From assembly GCA_964405435.1 (NCBI GenBank), contig CAYOOD010000006.1, forward strand, positions 1 to 64,000: DNA of 64,000 bases, written 5' to 3'. This DNA comes from DVEG01 sp964405435. GTDB taxonomy: Bacteria; Cyanobacteriota; Cyanobacteriia; Cyanobacteriales; Oscillatoriaceae. Shown piece after piece: positions 42,749 to 51,418 of the stretch. Under the pieces are notes generated by a model that did not search any database, was not told where the DNA came from, and worked only from the letters and a program-made list of their open reading frames with translations. How positions within the stretch are numbered: the first letter of the stretch is position 1; every line of letters begins with the position of its first letter. A program made the translations under genes and the position numbers.

Positions 42749-43840
42749 ATGCAAGCCTCAAAAAATATAATTCCTAGCGCCACCCGCGATCGCTCCACTG
42801 CTAAAGAACGCCTGTGGATCGAGCAATTGCTCTCAACTACAGCACTGGTGGAAGAATCAACTGGCAGCGATGTAGTCAGCGGACTGACTCAATTTCCGAA
42901 ATCTCTGCCGCCGAAGTATTTCTACGACGATCGCGGCTCGGAGCTATTCGAGCAGATTTGCGAGTTGCCGGAATATTACCTGACGCGGACGGAAACGGCG
43001 ATCCTGCGCCGCTGCGCTGGTGAAATTGCCCGCCTGACGGGTGCGTGCGAACTGGTGGAACTCGGCAGCGGCAGCTCGACGAAAACCCGAATTTTGCTGG
43101 ATGCCTACAGCGAACTGGGGGAGCCGCTGCGCTACCTGCCCATTGACGTGAGCGGGGGCATTCTGGAAAGCAGCGCCCGCGCCCTGCTGGCGGATTACCC
43201 CTCCCTGCAGGTTCACGGATTGGTGAGTACCTACGAGCTGGCGCTCGAGAGGCTCGCTCCCTCCCCACTGCCGGCGCGGACGATCTGTTTTTTGGGCAGC
43301 ACGCTGGGCAATCTCCATCCCCAGGAATGCGATGTCTTTTTCTCGCAGGTTGCGAATGCTTTGCAGCCGGGAGAATATTTCCTGCTGGGAATTGATTTGC
43401 ACAAATCAAAGGATATTCTCGAACCTGCCTACAATGATTCGCAGGGGGTGACGGCAGCGTTTAATCTCAACATGCTCAATCACCTCAACTGGCGCTTTGA
43501 CGGGAATTTTGATACTGAGCAGTTTGAACACTGGGCTTTTTACAATCAGGAACGGCGGCAAATCGAGATGCACTTGCGCAGCCTGCGATCGCAAACGGTT
43601 TCCCTCCGCGCTCTCGACTTGACGGTGGAATTCAACCCCGGCGAAACCATCCACACTGAAATCTCTCGCAAGTTCGACCTCGATGTCGTGCGCGGCGACT
43701 TGCGATCGCGGGGTTTAGCGCCCCTGCAAGTCTGGAGCGATCCGCAGCAGTGGTTTGCCCTGCTGCTGTGTCAGCGGCAGGCGGAAGCGAACGGCTCTGT
43801 TCCCTCCTCAAATGGCCATTCGCCTGCCCGATCGAGCTAA
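42749..43840 (+). CDS. egtD: L-histidine N-alpha-methyltransferase
   Basis: 363 residues from ATG 42749 (the TTG 18 bases upstream is less likely). It trimethylates histidine to hercynine with SAM, the first step of ergothioneine synthesis. Motifs: LPPKYFYDDRGSELFEQI, the SAM motif ELVELGSGSSTKTRILLDA, FLGSTLGNLHPQE, DLHKSKDILEPAYND and LNHLNWRFDGNF; C-terminal HTEISRKFDL. Length is slightly above the usual 320. It is followed by a strong intrinsic terminator. Confidence 0.95.
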   Translation: MQASKNIIPSATRDRSTAKERLWIEQLLSTTALVEESTGSDVVSGLTQFPKSLPPKYFYDDRGSELFEQICELPEYYLTRTETAILRRCAGEIARLTGACELVELGSGSSTKTRILLDAYSELGEPLRYLPIDVSGGILESSARALLADYPSLQVHGLVSTYELALERLAPSPLPARTICFLGSTLGNLHPQECDVFFSQVANALQPGEYFLLGIDLHKSKDILEPAYNDSQGVTAAFNLNMLNHLNWRFDGNFDTEQFEHWAFYNQERRQIEMHLRSLRSQTVSLRALDLTVEFNPGETIHTEISRKFDLDVVRGDLRSRGLAPLQVWSDPQQWFALLLCQRQAEANGSVPSSNGHSPARSS

Positions 43841-43854
43841 TCCTGATTGCAAAG

Positions 43855-43883
43855 GCTCGGACTGGCGTTAGTCCGAGCTTTTT
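43855..43883 (+). terminator. Intrinsic terminator of the egt operon
   Basis: Arms GCTCGGACT and AGTCCGAGC (9 bp, 6-nt loop) followed by five Ts, 15 bases after the egtD stop codon. Confidence 0.85.
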
Positions 43884-44025
43884 CACTGCCGGAATGCTAT
43901 TTTTCCTGTTTTCCGAACGGAAGACAGGGTAAAACGGGTTTCTTGCCCGAGACAAGCGATCGCGCGATCGCCGACCGCTTTGTATAAGCAATTATGCAGA
44001 ATCAATTGCACACCCCTGCGGAAGT

Positions 44026-44072
44026 AGTGCGGCTAGAAGCCGCTTTCCTAAGCAGCGGCTTCTAGCCGCACT
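44026..44072. repeat. Perfect 19-bp inverted repeat
   Basis: Arms AGTGCGGCTAGAAGCCGCT and AGCGGCTTCTAGCCGCACT, 9-nt spacer, in the 500-base space between egtD and the next gene. It is a repeat-family hairpin or a mobile-element remnant. Confidence 0.75.
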
Positions 44073-44356
44073 CCCACAACCCTACTGCAATGATTTATGC
44101 TCATCTGCTTATTTTAAATTTCATCTCCCGACGCGATAAAACGTCAAATTTTTTCCAGAAAAACAGACCGCTTTCAGCTTACCAGCCTGATTTAGCCATT
44201 CTATCGGCTGCGTCCGCTGTCAACCCTCGCAAGGGTAATATTTATGCGCTATAGCGTTTTCTTTCATCCGGAGAATCCGCCTTTTGGGCGATGTCCTCGA
44301 ACTGTCTTTCGCGCGAAACTATTCATAACCAGATAATATCGCCCGTCGAGAAAAAG

Positions 44357-44452
44357 ATGATAGAAGCTCTAGCTCTAACGCTCATTTTAGCTCTCGTGCC
44401 GGTCGCGGGCATTCTGCTGATGAGTTCGGCAGAAAGCGCCGAAACCGATTGA
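44357..44452 (+). CDS. Possible 31-residue single-TM peptide
   Basis: ATG followed by 31 codons: one continuous hydrophobic helix (ALALTLILALVPVAGILLM) with a short acidic tail (SSAESAETD). The size and layout are those of small photosynthetic or respiratory membrane subunits (PetL/PetN/PsaM-like), but the sequence does not match any I recall. The ribosome binding site is poor (GAG, 8 bases upstream). The codon use is normal for the window. It could be chance. Confidence 0.4.
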   Translation: MIEALALTLILALVPVAGILLMSSAESAETD

Positions 44453-44627
44453 TGCCTGAAAAAGCAAAATTTCGGGAATTCACCCTCACCAAAGCCGGAC
44501 AGTGAAGCGCTAAAAATTGCCAAATAGAACCGAGCGGCGGCTGACAAGGGACTGTCGCGATCGCGAGGAAAGCAAACAGGGAAAAAACCTTTTTTTTAGA
44601 TTGAAGGGATGGAGGTGGAAGCGTGCC

Positions 44628-45248
44628 ATGTTCAGAAAATTAACCGTTACATCAGCCATTTCTACGCTCGTGGTTTTAGGCGTACCTTTGGGAATCAGAG
44701 GCGCGATCGCGCAGGAATATCCGGGCTGCTTTATGATTAGCTCGTCGGGACGGGTTATCAACTTGAACGAGATTTGCGCTGATCCGACGAATTCCGACGA
44801 AAATGCTACGAGCAATTTAGGGAACAGGAACGGGACGGGAAGGAATAATAATGCCAGCAATGGCAACACCAATCCCAACGCCAGAACCGCCACAACCGCA
44901 CCCAACACCTCGATCGCGATCGTCAACCCCGACGGCACCATTACAATCATCAACCCCAACGGTACAAACGGTGCCAACCAGTCTGGCGGCTCTGGTGGCA
45001 GCGATCGCCCGCTGATCGATACGGGCAGCAACGCCGACACTGGCGCAAACAACAGCGGCACTCCGCTAATTGATACCGGCACAAATGGCAGCCCCGGTAT
45101 CAATAACAATACCGGCAATAATAATGCCGGCAATAATACAGCCGACACCGGCAACAACAATACAGGCAATACCGGCAATAACAGCGCTTTTCCAGGGGGA
45201 AGAACCGACACCCCCAACAATGCTGGCAACAGCAATAGAGGACGGTAG
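44628..45248 (+). CDS. Secreted Asn/Gly/Thr-rich protein
   Basis: 206 residues from ATG 44628 with a strong ribosome binding site (GGAGGTGG). A signal peptide (MFRKLTVTSAISTLVVLGVP, ending IRGAIAQEY) precedes a short conserved-looking start (YPGCFMISSSGRVINLNEIC, two Cys) and then about 150 residues of Asn/Gly/Thr repeats (NGTGRNNNASNGNTNPN; TGNNNAGNNTADTGNN). The two cysteines define the small domain that is often found N-terminal in exported cyanobacterial proteins; the tail is low complexity, probably an extracellular linker. Function unknown. Confidence 0.85.
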   Translation: MFRKLTVTSAISTLVVLGVPLGIRGAIAQEYPGCFMISSSGRVINLNEICADPTNSDENATSNLGNRNGTGRNNNASNGNTNPNARTATTAPNTSIAIVNPDGTITIINPNGTNGANQSGGSGGSDRPLIDTGSNADTGANNSGTPLIDTGTNGSPGINNNTGNNNAGNNTADTGNNNTGNTGNNSAFPGGRTDTPNNAGNSNRGR

Positions 45249-45359
45249 CCGCTGCCGAGCTGTGCCAACAGTCAGGGGGAAAACATCAGGAGCGATCGCG
45301 CCGCACCCGCGCCAAGGAGTAGCCTGGAAATGGTGGCCTTGTCGTGGCGGTGGCGCGTA

Positions 45360-47525
45360 CTAATAAAACACGCCCACCGTGATCAGCAGCAAGAGCCCCA
45401 AAAGCGTCGGCCAGTAAAGCAGTTTCGGAATGGCATTCTCCTCATAGTGAAGCAACGGTAATTTGACATTCCAGCCCAGCATCAGACCGTTAATCACGAC
45501 TAACAAAATGAGAATGTAGAACGAGAAGTAGAAATACTCGATGTAAATAATTCCCGGAGCGCTGATAGCCGCTCGGAGATTGCTCTGGTTGATCAGGACA
45601 ATAAACATAAAACCAGAACCAGCCGTCACAAAATCTTTGGCAGTCAATCCGATAAAACCAGTCCCAGTTTTTGGTTTAATCAGCATCAGAAGCGCAAACA
45701 ACATGAAAGATACCACAGCTAGGGGCATCACGTTGGCAATGAAAATAGGCAACAAGTTCCTTCGGACAATCATCGTGAAGTAAAGTTCGGGATTGTCTTG
45801 TTGTCTGGCCTGAAAGTTGGCTACGCCGAAGTTGACATTGTAGCTGTTGACGAAATATTCAAAAAAGCTGCTTTCTAACTGCCAGCCCGCCAAGACAAAA
45901 TCCTTTTCAATACCGGGTAACTGGTCAGGATTCGTCACCTCATAGGACTCGAAATCTGGAACTAGGATGATGTTTTTGTCAAAGTCTTTTGGCCACATCC
46001 GCAGCCAGATATCTTTGTAGTCGAGAGGATAGCGAGAGTAATCGAAATTCTGACGCAGTTTTGCTTCAAAATACCACCCGTAAACTTCCGCATCCTTTTG
46101 CTGGATTCGATAATGATCGCTAATCTTGACCGCTATCGACTCCGGCAGAATCACGCCCGGAGTCACGCTGTCGTTCTTTCCCTTGTAAAACTTTTGCCAG
46201 ATATAACCCGTTAGGGTAACATTATTAGCACTGTTGAATTCTAAAGACTGAATGAAAACTCCTGTAGGAATGTAAATGGGCTTGGCCAATTGCTTTTGCT
46301 GGATTGTCTCTTCGCGGTTGTTCAAATACTGATTCACCCGTACCGAACTGTTTAGCACGATTCTTTTATCGCTCCCGCTTTTGTAACTTTGGTCGGTCAG
46401 GGCTAAATACCAAATAACACCGATGCCCGACAAACACAAGAGGTTGGAAAAGTAGACGACAGCCCAAAGCCGCTTGATTTGACCCGTATAAGCACGGAAG
46501 ACGAGAATGGAGAGAAAAAAGAAAAACGAGGTGACGGCTAGGGTGAGGATTAACAGTTGGCGTTGGCTGCTTTTAGAGTCCTTAATCACTTCATTCTGGA
46601 AGATGTTTACTGCCATCGACCAGCCAGTCGATGGAATTTGTTCCAAGAAAACCCAAGCAGTCTGGCCGGTGATTGGATCGACAATTTCTACAAATCCACT
46701 TTTGCCCGAAATGGCTTTTTCCCCGAGAGCCTTGAGCTGTTGATTTTTCTGTTCAGCAGCAACTTGAAATATTGTTTTTCCCTTGGTCGTGTAATCGTCG
46801 CTAGGATGGTAGAGATAAGCTCCTTTCTTAGAAAGGATAACGCCGTAACCAGTTTTCCCCAGATTGAGGGTGGCCATCATGCTTTTGATCTCTGCCAGGG
46901 AGTAATCGGCGTAGATGACGCCTTTTGCTTTCTTTTGTTTGGTTTGCGGGTCAATCTGATAAAAAGGAGTGCCATATTCCACTAAAACCACGCCGGCTGC
47001 TTGTCCGTAGAAAGGTTCCTGCCAGGTGGGGCCATCTTTGAGGGGGCGGTGATACCACTCGTGTTTCGGCTCGGTGTAATCGTAGTCGGGTGCGGTGGTT
47101 AATTGCAGTTTGCCTTGCTTTTTGGCGTAGTAGGGAACGTAGAGCCGAATTTTTGGATCGAACGCATAGGGAACGTAAGCCGCCCCAACTCCAAAGAAAA
47201 TGGGGTTTTGAGCCATTGTAGTTTTGAGGCGGTTTACCAGGTCCGGGTCTTTTAATTGGCCCGATGTGAGGTCGTCGGCGATCGCCTGAGCGCTGCTGCT
47301 GAGCCGCCGCATGTCTGCATCGATTTTCTGGACAGCGCGGAGCGCTTCTTTTCTGGCAGTTTCTTTCGCAGTTTTGACAGCGTGGTCTTTTTCGTGCCAG
47401 TAAAGGTACAACAGCAGAATCGTTAATAGGAAACTGCCGGCGCACATGACTAAAGAAATTTTAAAGAAGACTTTTTCCCAATTGACGTTCATATCTAGAT
47501 TTTTTTTTGGCCAATTGATTTTCAT
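45360..47525 (-). CDS. Cache-domain receptor with channel-like C-terminal membrane domain
   Basis: About 721 residues from ATG 47525. After TM1 (about 21-40) comes a dCache sensor (about 45-320; PTWQEPFYGQAAGVVLVEYG, KGVIYADYSLAEIKSMM, ILSKKGAYLYHP). Two further TMs follow, then a beta-rich periplasmic domain with RYPLDYKDIWLRMWP, then YFTMIVRRNLLPIFIANVMP leading into four C-terminal helices. The last part (beta domain, TFxMxVxRR-like link, four TMs) has the layout of pentameric ligand-gated ion channels. The channel-like reading is from overall pattern, not from a search. No kinase, MCP or GGDEF output is present. Confidence 0.8.
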   Translation of the reverse strand: MKINWPKKNLDMNVNWEKVFFKISLVMCAGSFLLTILLLYLYWHEKDHAVKTAKETARKEALRAVQKIDADMRRLSSSAQAIADDLTSGQLKDPDLVNRLKTTMAQNPIFFGVGAAYVPYAFDPKIRLYVPYYAKKQGKLQLTTAPDYDYTEPKHEWYHRPLKDGPTWQEPFYGQAAGVVLVEYGTPFYQIDPQTKQKKAKGVIYADYSLAEIKSMMATLNLGKTGYGVILSKKGAYLYHPSDDYTTKGKTIFQVAAEQKNQQLKALGEKAISGKSGFVEIVDPITGQTAWVFLEQIPSTGWSMAVNIFQNEVIKDSKSSQRQLLILTLAVTSFFFFLSILVFRAYTGQIKRLWAVVYFSNLLCLSGIGVIWYLALTDQSYKSGSDKRIVLNSSVRVNQYLNNREETIQQKQLAKPIYIPTGVFIQSLEFNSANNVTLTGYIWQKFYKGKNDSVTPGVILPESIAVKISDHYRIQQKDAEVYGWYFEAKLRQNFDYSRYPLDYKDIWLRMWPKDFDKNIILVPDFESYEVTNPDQLPGIEKDFVLAGWQLESSFFEYFVNSYNVNFGVANFQARQQDNPELYFTMIVRRNLLPIFIANVMPLAVVSFMLFALLMLIKPKTGTGFIGLTAKDFVTAGSGFMFIVLINQSNLRAAISAPGIIYIEYFYFSFYILILLVVINGLMLGWNVKLPLLHYEENAIPKLLYWPTLLGLLLLITVGVFY

Positions 47526-47896
47526 AGTTTTCTGCCTTTTAGATTGCCACCCATAACTGTTGAATTGCCAAGGCTGAGCGGTGAAAAAACGGGGATTCAC
47601 CGCTTGCTCGCGATCGCACAATAGCGAATTTTGGGGTTTGATATTGTATCGGCGATCGCTTGCGAGGCGATCTGACACGGGGGGCGCTCCAGTCCTGGCA
47701 TCCTCTCGGAGCGATGCGAGTCCTGAAACGCCCGCACCCCATCCAAATTGAAATTTCTTATTAAAGCACGAAAGCTTGGCTTGATAAGGGTTTTATAAAC
47801 TTTCTTAACGTCGAGGATTTTACTGAGGGCGATCTGATGGCAGCGATCGCTGGAAACTCTCGTGCCGCGAGCTCCATAGCTGCTGCAAAAGCCTTG
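47526..47896. other. Gene-free stretch
   Basis: 370 bases between two minus-strand genes. It is HIP1-rich near 47650 and 47850. It should contain the promoter of the Cache gene. No gene is seen. Confidence 0.5.
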
Positions 47897-48541
47897 CTAA
47901 CTGCAAATAGGCCGCTGGCCGGGATTGACGGCGTGGACGTATTCGCTGCCGTGATCGGGCCACCCCCGGCGGTAAGCGGCTTCTTCCACCTTGCCCCAAC
48001 CCAGTTGCAAGACGATTTCGAGGAAGTGAGACTTTTCCCACTTCCACAGAGTCGCCCATTCCGTGCGAGAGGCGATCGCCGGCACGTCTGCTGGCTCTAG
48101 GAGGCGGTAATCTTTGCCATTGTTCACGCTCAGGTACAAATCCATGCCTGCCGTCACCTTCTCCCAGAACCCCAAGATTTCAGCCTTAGCCTCTTTAAGC
48201 GTTTTGATATCTGCCGGCAGGGCAATGAGTTGGTCATCTACTTGCGGAACGAGCAAAGTATGCCCCTTGACGGATACCTGACGCCAGACAATCCCCGAGA
48301 CCTGGTGTTCGAGCTGGTAGCGGTGAACCGCCGCTTTAAAGTCCTGATAGGCGGCAAATTTTTGTACCCCATCGGGCTTGAGAAATTTGTCGATCGCGGG
48401 ATTGCCCGTACAAGGGGTTGCCGCCAGTTTCAGGCGTTCTCCCTTCAGACATGCCGAGCGCTCCTGTGCCAAAATGCTAATTAAATCGTGCGTGGTGTAG
48501 ACCTTCGACATCATAACCGTTTCGGGTTGGAGTTTTTTCAT
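47897..48541 (-). CDS. Hypothetical cyanobacterial protein, 214 aa
   Basis: Soluble protein starting at ATG 48541 after GGGGTTAAACT. The N-terminal helix contains YTTHDLISILAQERSACLKGERL, followed by AATPCTGNPAIDKFLKPDGVQKFAAYQDFKAAVHRYQ; a strand pair (SGIVWRQVSVKGHTLLVPQV) and a C-terminal domain with EWATLWKWEKSHFLEIVLQLGW come after. I do not recognise the family, but the sequence is clearly coding. No operon partner: rodA lies over 100 bases away upstream. Confidence 0.8.
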   Translation of the reverse strand: MKKLQPETVMMSKVYTTHDLISILAQERSACLKGERLKLAATPCTGNPAIDKFLKPDGVQKFAAYQDFKAAVHRYQLEHQVSGIVWRQVSVKGHTLLVPQVDDQLIALPADIKTLKEAKAEILGFWEKVTAGMDLYLSVNNGKDYRLLEPADVPAIASRTEWATLWKWEKSHFLEIVLQLGWGKVEEAAYRRGWPDHGSEYVHAVNPGQRPICS

Positions 48542-48664
48542 AGTTTAACCCCAGCTAGTTGGTGGCCAGCCGGGGTCTATTGAAACTATTATGCGATCGC
48601 CCGCTCGGTAACGTGGTATAATTCCGCACCGCCGCGCCGGTGGGAAAAACGGCAAGCGCGGCGG

Positions 48665-49915
48665 CTAAAACTTGAGCCGAGGTCGGTGATTGGCCACCGA
48701 TTCCACCAGTCCGATAGCAATCAAGTTGCTCAGCAGGGCCGATCGACCGTAACTGAGCAGGGGCAGGGGAATGCCGGTCACCGGAGCCATGCCAATATTC
48801 ATGCCAATATTGACGATCACCTGAAACACCATCATCGACAGCACGCCAATCGCCAGCAGAGAACCGAAATTATCTTTTGCCTTGATAGCGATCGTCACCA
48901 GGCGCAGGCAGATCAGCCAGAAGACGAGAAACACGGTCATGCAGCCAATAAAGCCCAATTCTTCGCCGATCGCCGAAAAAATGAAATCCGTGTGCTGTTC
49001 GGGAATGAACTGTAGCTGAGTTTGGGTTCCCTTGGTGATGCCCTGTCCGAAGAGCTGGCCGGAGCCAATGGCGATGCGAGATTGGATCAAGTGATAGCCC
49101 GATCCCAGGGGGTCTTTATCGGGGTTGAGGAATGAAATCAAGCGCAGTTTTTGATAGTCTTTGAGCAATCCCCACAAAACGTGTCCCAGGACGCCCGATC
49201 CGACGTTGACGGCGAGCGCTCCTACCGAGCCGAAAAAGGCCCAAGGGAGGGTGCGCCAGCCGATGATGCCCATCGCGATCGACCAGGCCACCCAAGCCGG
49301 GACAAAAGCATTATTCAGGATGGCGGCGACAACGGGAGAAATCAACAGGATCAGCCAGCCCGGGTTGGCATTCGCCCAGTAGAGCATTCCCATCGTAATT
49401 GCCCCGAAAACCAGTGAGGTGCCGAGATTGGGCTCGAAAAACACCAGCGCCCACGGCACGGCGGCGATCGCCAGTACCTTCATCAGATCGGCAACCGTCT
49501 CGACGCGGCGATTGTGCAGGATCGCTGCCAAGGTGATAATGATCCCGACTTTGCCAAATTCCGAAGGTTGAACGTGGAACCCCAAAACGTTAATCCACCG
49601 CTGCGCTCCCAGAGCTTCCGTGCCGATAAACCTCACGGCGATGAGGGAAAAGTTGATCGCCCCGTAGACAATCCACTTCCAGTGAATCAAAATTTCGTAG
49701 TGGCTGCGAGCGATAATCAGCGCGCATCCCAAACCCACCGCGCCGGTGAGCCAGTGCTGCCACCAGTCCGTCAGTCCTTGGTGCAATTCCACGCTGCGGA
49801 TCATAATTCCCCCAAACAGGGTCAGACCCACTGTGAGGGCCAAGAGCAACCAGTCGATTTGCTGCCAGGGCAGCAGCAGGGAACTACCGCGAATTCTAGC
49901 CAGTAACCTTTGCAA
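48665..49915 (-). CDS. rodA: Rod shape-determining protein RodA
   Basis: 416 residues, SEDS family glycosyltransferase with ten membrane helices. It polymerises peptidoglycan for lateral wall growth with PBP2. Family motifs: GAQRWINVLGFHVQPSEFGKVG, FFEPNLGTSLVFGAITMGM, DPLGSGYHLIQSRIAIGSGQLFGQG, PEQHTDFIFSAIGEELGF and, near the end, GMAPVTGIPLPLLSYGRSALL. The latter conserved Ser/Gly pattern and length fit RodA rather than FtsW. The upstream partner mrdA/pbp2 is not in the adjacent genes. Confidence 0.95.
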   Translation of the reverse strand: MQRLLARIRGSSLLLPWQQIDWLLLALTVGLTLFGGIMIRSVELHQGLTDWWQHWLTGAVGLGCALIIARSHYEILIHWKWIVYGAINFSLIAVRFIGTEALGAQRWINVLGFHVQPSEFGKVGIIITLAAILHNRRVETVADLMKVLAIAAVPWALVFFEPNLGTSLVFGAITMGMLYWANANPGWLILLISPVVAAILNNAFVPAWVAWSIAMGIIGWRTLPWAFFGSVGALAVNVGSGVLGHVLWGLLKDYQKLRLISFLNPDKDPLGSGYHLIQSRIAIGSGQLFGQGITKGTQTQLQFIPEQHTDFIFSAIGEELGFIGCMTVFLVFWLICLRLVTIAIKAKDNFGSLLAIGVLSMMVFQVIVNIGMNIGMAPVTGIPLPLLSYGRSALLSNLIAIGLVESVANHRPRLKF

Positions 49916-50046
49916 TGTCTTTCTGCTGAGAGTAGGGAATTAAGTGGGCCAATTTGCCAATATATTAACTCAGATGAAAATCTAGCACTTTTTGCCGAAC
50001 GATCTGGTAGGGTAGTGGCGCTTCGCAGCGGTTGGAAAGTTTCGCT

Positions 50047-50925
50047 TCATTCGGGCACGAAAACAGCCAACGCTCCAGGGATGACGCAAAAGCGCGCCGG
50101 AGAGCGCTCTGTCAGTTCCCCATCTGTATTGATGGCGCTCTTCTTGCGGGTATAGACCTCAAATTCCTGACCCTGTAGTGCCCGCACTCCGGGCCATTTG
50201 GCGTGTTCGCCCCTCCACATAGCGGGCAGTAGGGCGAGGATTTGCCACCAGTGGCGAATCTCCAGACTGTAGAGGTCCAGCCGCCGGTCGTCGATGGTGG
50301 CATCGGCAGCGATCGCCATGCCGCCCCCGTAATAGCGACCGTTCCCCACGGCAATTTGTACCGTCTTCACCCGAATGGATTCTCCATTGCAGCGAATTTC
50401 CGCCTTGAACGGGCGCGCCAGCCAAATCACCTGCAAGGCAGTCGCCCCATAGGCGAACACTCCCCAGCGGCGCTTGGCTTCTTTGCTGAGCCGCTGCGTA
50501 ATTTGCACGCTCAAGCCCATACTGGCGACATTGAAGAAATACCGGCCATTCACCCAGCCCAAATCGATGCGTTTGGTGCGATCGCTGGCGATAATCCGGC
50601 AAGCATCCGGCACGGATGCGGGAATTCCCAGAGTCCGCGCCAAGTCGTTGGCGGTGCCCATTGGCAAAATTCCCAAGGGCAGGGAAGCGTCTACCAGTCC
50701 CTGCACGGCGGCGTTGAGGGTGCCGTCGCCGCCGCCGACGATCGCCAGATCTACGCGGTTTTGATAGCGGCGAATCACCTCTGGCAGCAGCCGGGGGTTT
50801 TCTGTCGATTCTTCTATCACCTCAAAGCCCAACGCCTGCAAGCACGCGATCGCTTCTGACACGCGCTTTTCTCCCTGTCGGGCGTGACGGTTGACTAAAA
50901 GCAGGGCTTTCTTTCGGTCGGGCAA
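50047..50925 (-). CDS. YegS/DAGK family lipid kinase
   Basis: About 292 residues from a TTG start at 50925; no ATG is available close by. Diacylglycerol-kinase catalytic domain: KALLLVNRHARQGEKR, the P-loop-like nucleotide motif VGGGDGTLNAAVQGLVD, LGILPMGTANDLARTLGIP, then GWVNGRYFFNVASMGLS and the C-terminal KWPGVRALQGQEFEVYTRKKSAINTDGEL. It phosphorylates diacylglycerol or a related lipid at the membrane. The Asp/Gly nucleotide loop and the terminal TDGE pattern are complete. The length is usual. Confidence 0.93.
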   Translation of the reverse strand: MPDRKKALLLVNRHARQGEKRVSEAIACLQALGFEVIEESTENPRLLPEVIRRYQNRVDLAIVGGGDGTLNAAVQGLVDASLPLGILPMGTANDLARTLGIPASVPDACRIIASDRTKRIDLGWVNGRYFFNVASMGLSVQITQRLSKEAKRRWGVFAYGATALQVIWLARPFKAEIRCNGESIRVKTVQIAVGNGRYYGGGMAIAADATIDDRRLDLYSLEIRHWWQILALLPAMWRGEHAKWPGVRALQGQEFEVYTRKKSAINTDGELTERSPARFCVIPGALAVFVPE

Positions 50926-51418
50926 TTGCTTGTACCGGTTTAAGATTTCATATTTGAGATTGTAGATTTTCGATTTTAGATTGACCAGACTCTGGGGGCT
51001 TGCATTTGGGACGGTTGTCAGGGCCGCTGTAGGGCCACTCGCGGCCCGTTGAAAATCTTCTCAGCGAAGAAAATTTTAGCTCTCAACTGCTCCTGATGAA
51101 CGCGATTCTTGTATCAGTTCATATCCCCCTTTTGAGTTTTCTGCAAGCCGACCTTTGATAGAAGATAGAAGATAGAGCTTGACAAAATCCAGGCTTTTTC
51201 TGTACAATTTAAAACCCTCACGCAAAACAGTCTGAAGAGCGATCGCTTCAGCAAATGTTAAAAAAATATAAAAAATATAGAAAAGGAAATTAGGGGTTGA
51301 CATTTTAAAAAAATAGCTATTAACATGAAGCTTAATAAAACAGCAGGGAAGTTTAAAGAGCCAAAGTTTCTGAAAATTTTCTGAGCTTGGTAAATTATTG
51401 GTCAGGGTGAATTCGATT
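50926..51418. other. Gene-free stretch upstream of the NRPS gene
   Basis: About 490 bases. AT-rich from 51050 on, as expected for a promoter region. No gene is supported (short frames with no ribosome binding site). Confidence 0.5.

Noticed and set aside
44510..45268. 252-codon minus-strand frame, Leu/Pro-rich
   Set aside because: It is antisense to the Asn/Gly-rich secreted protein; low-complexity repeats create long open frames on the opposite strand.
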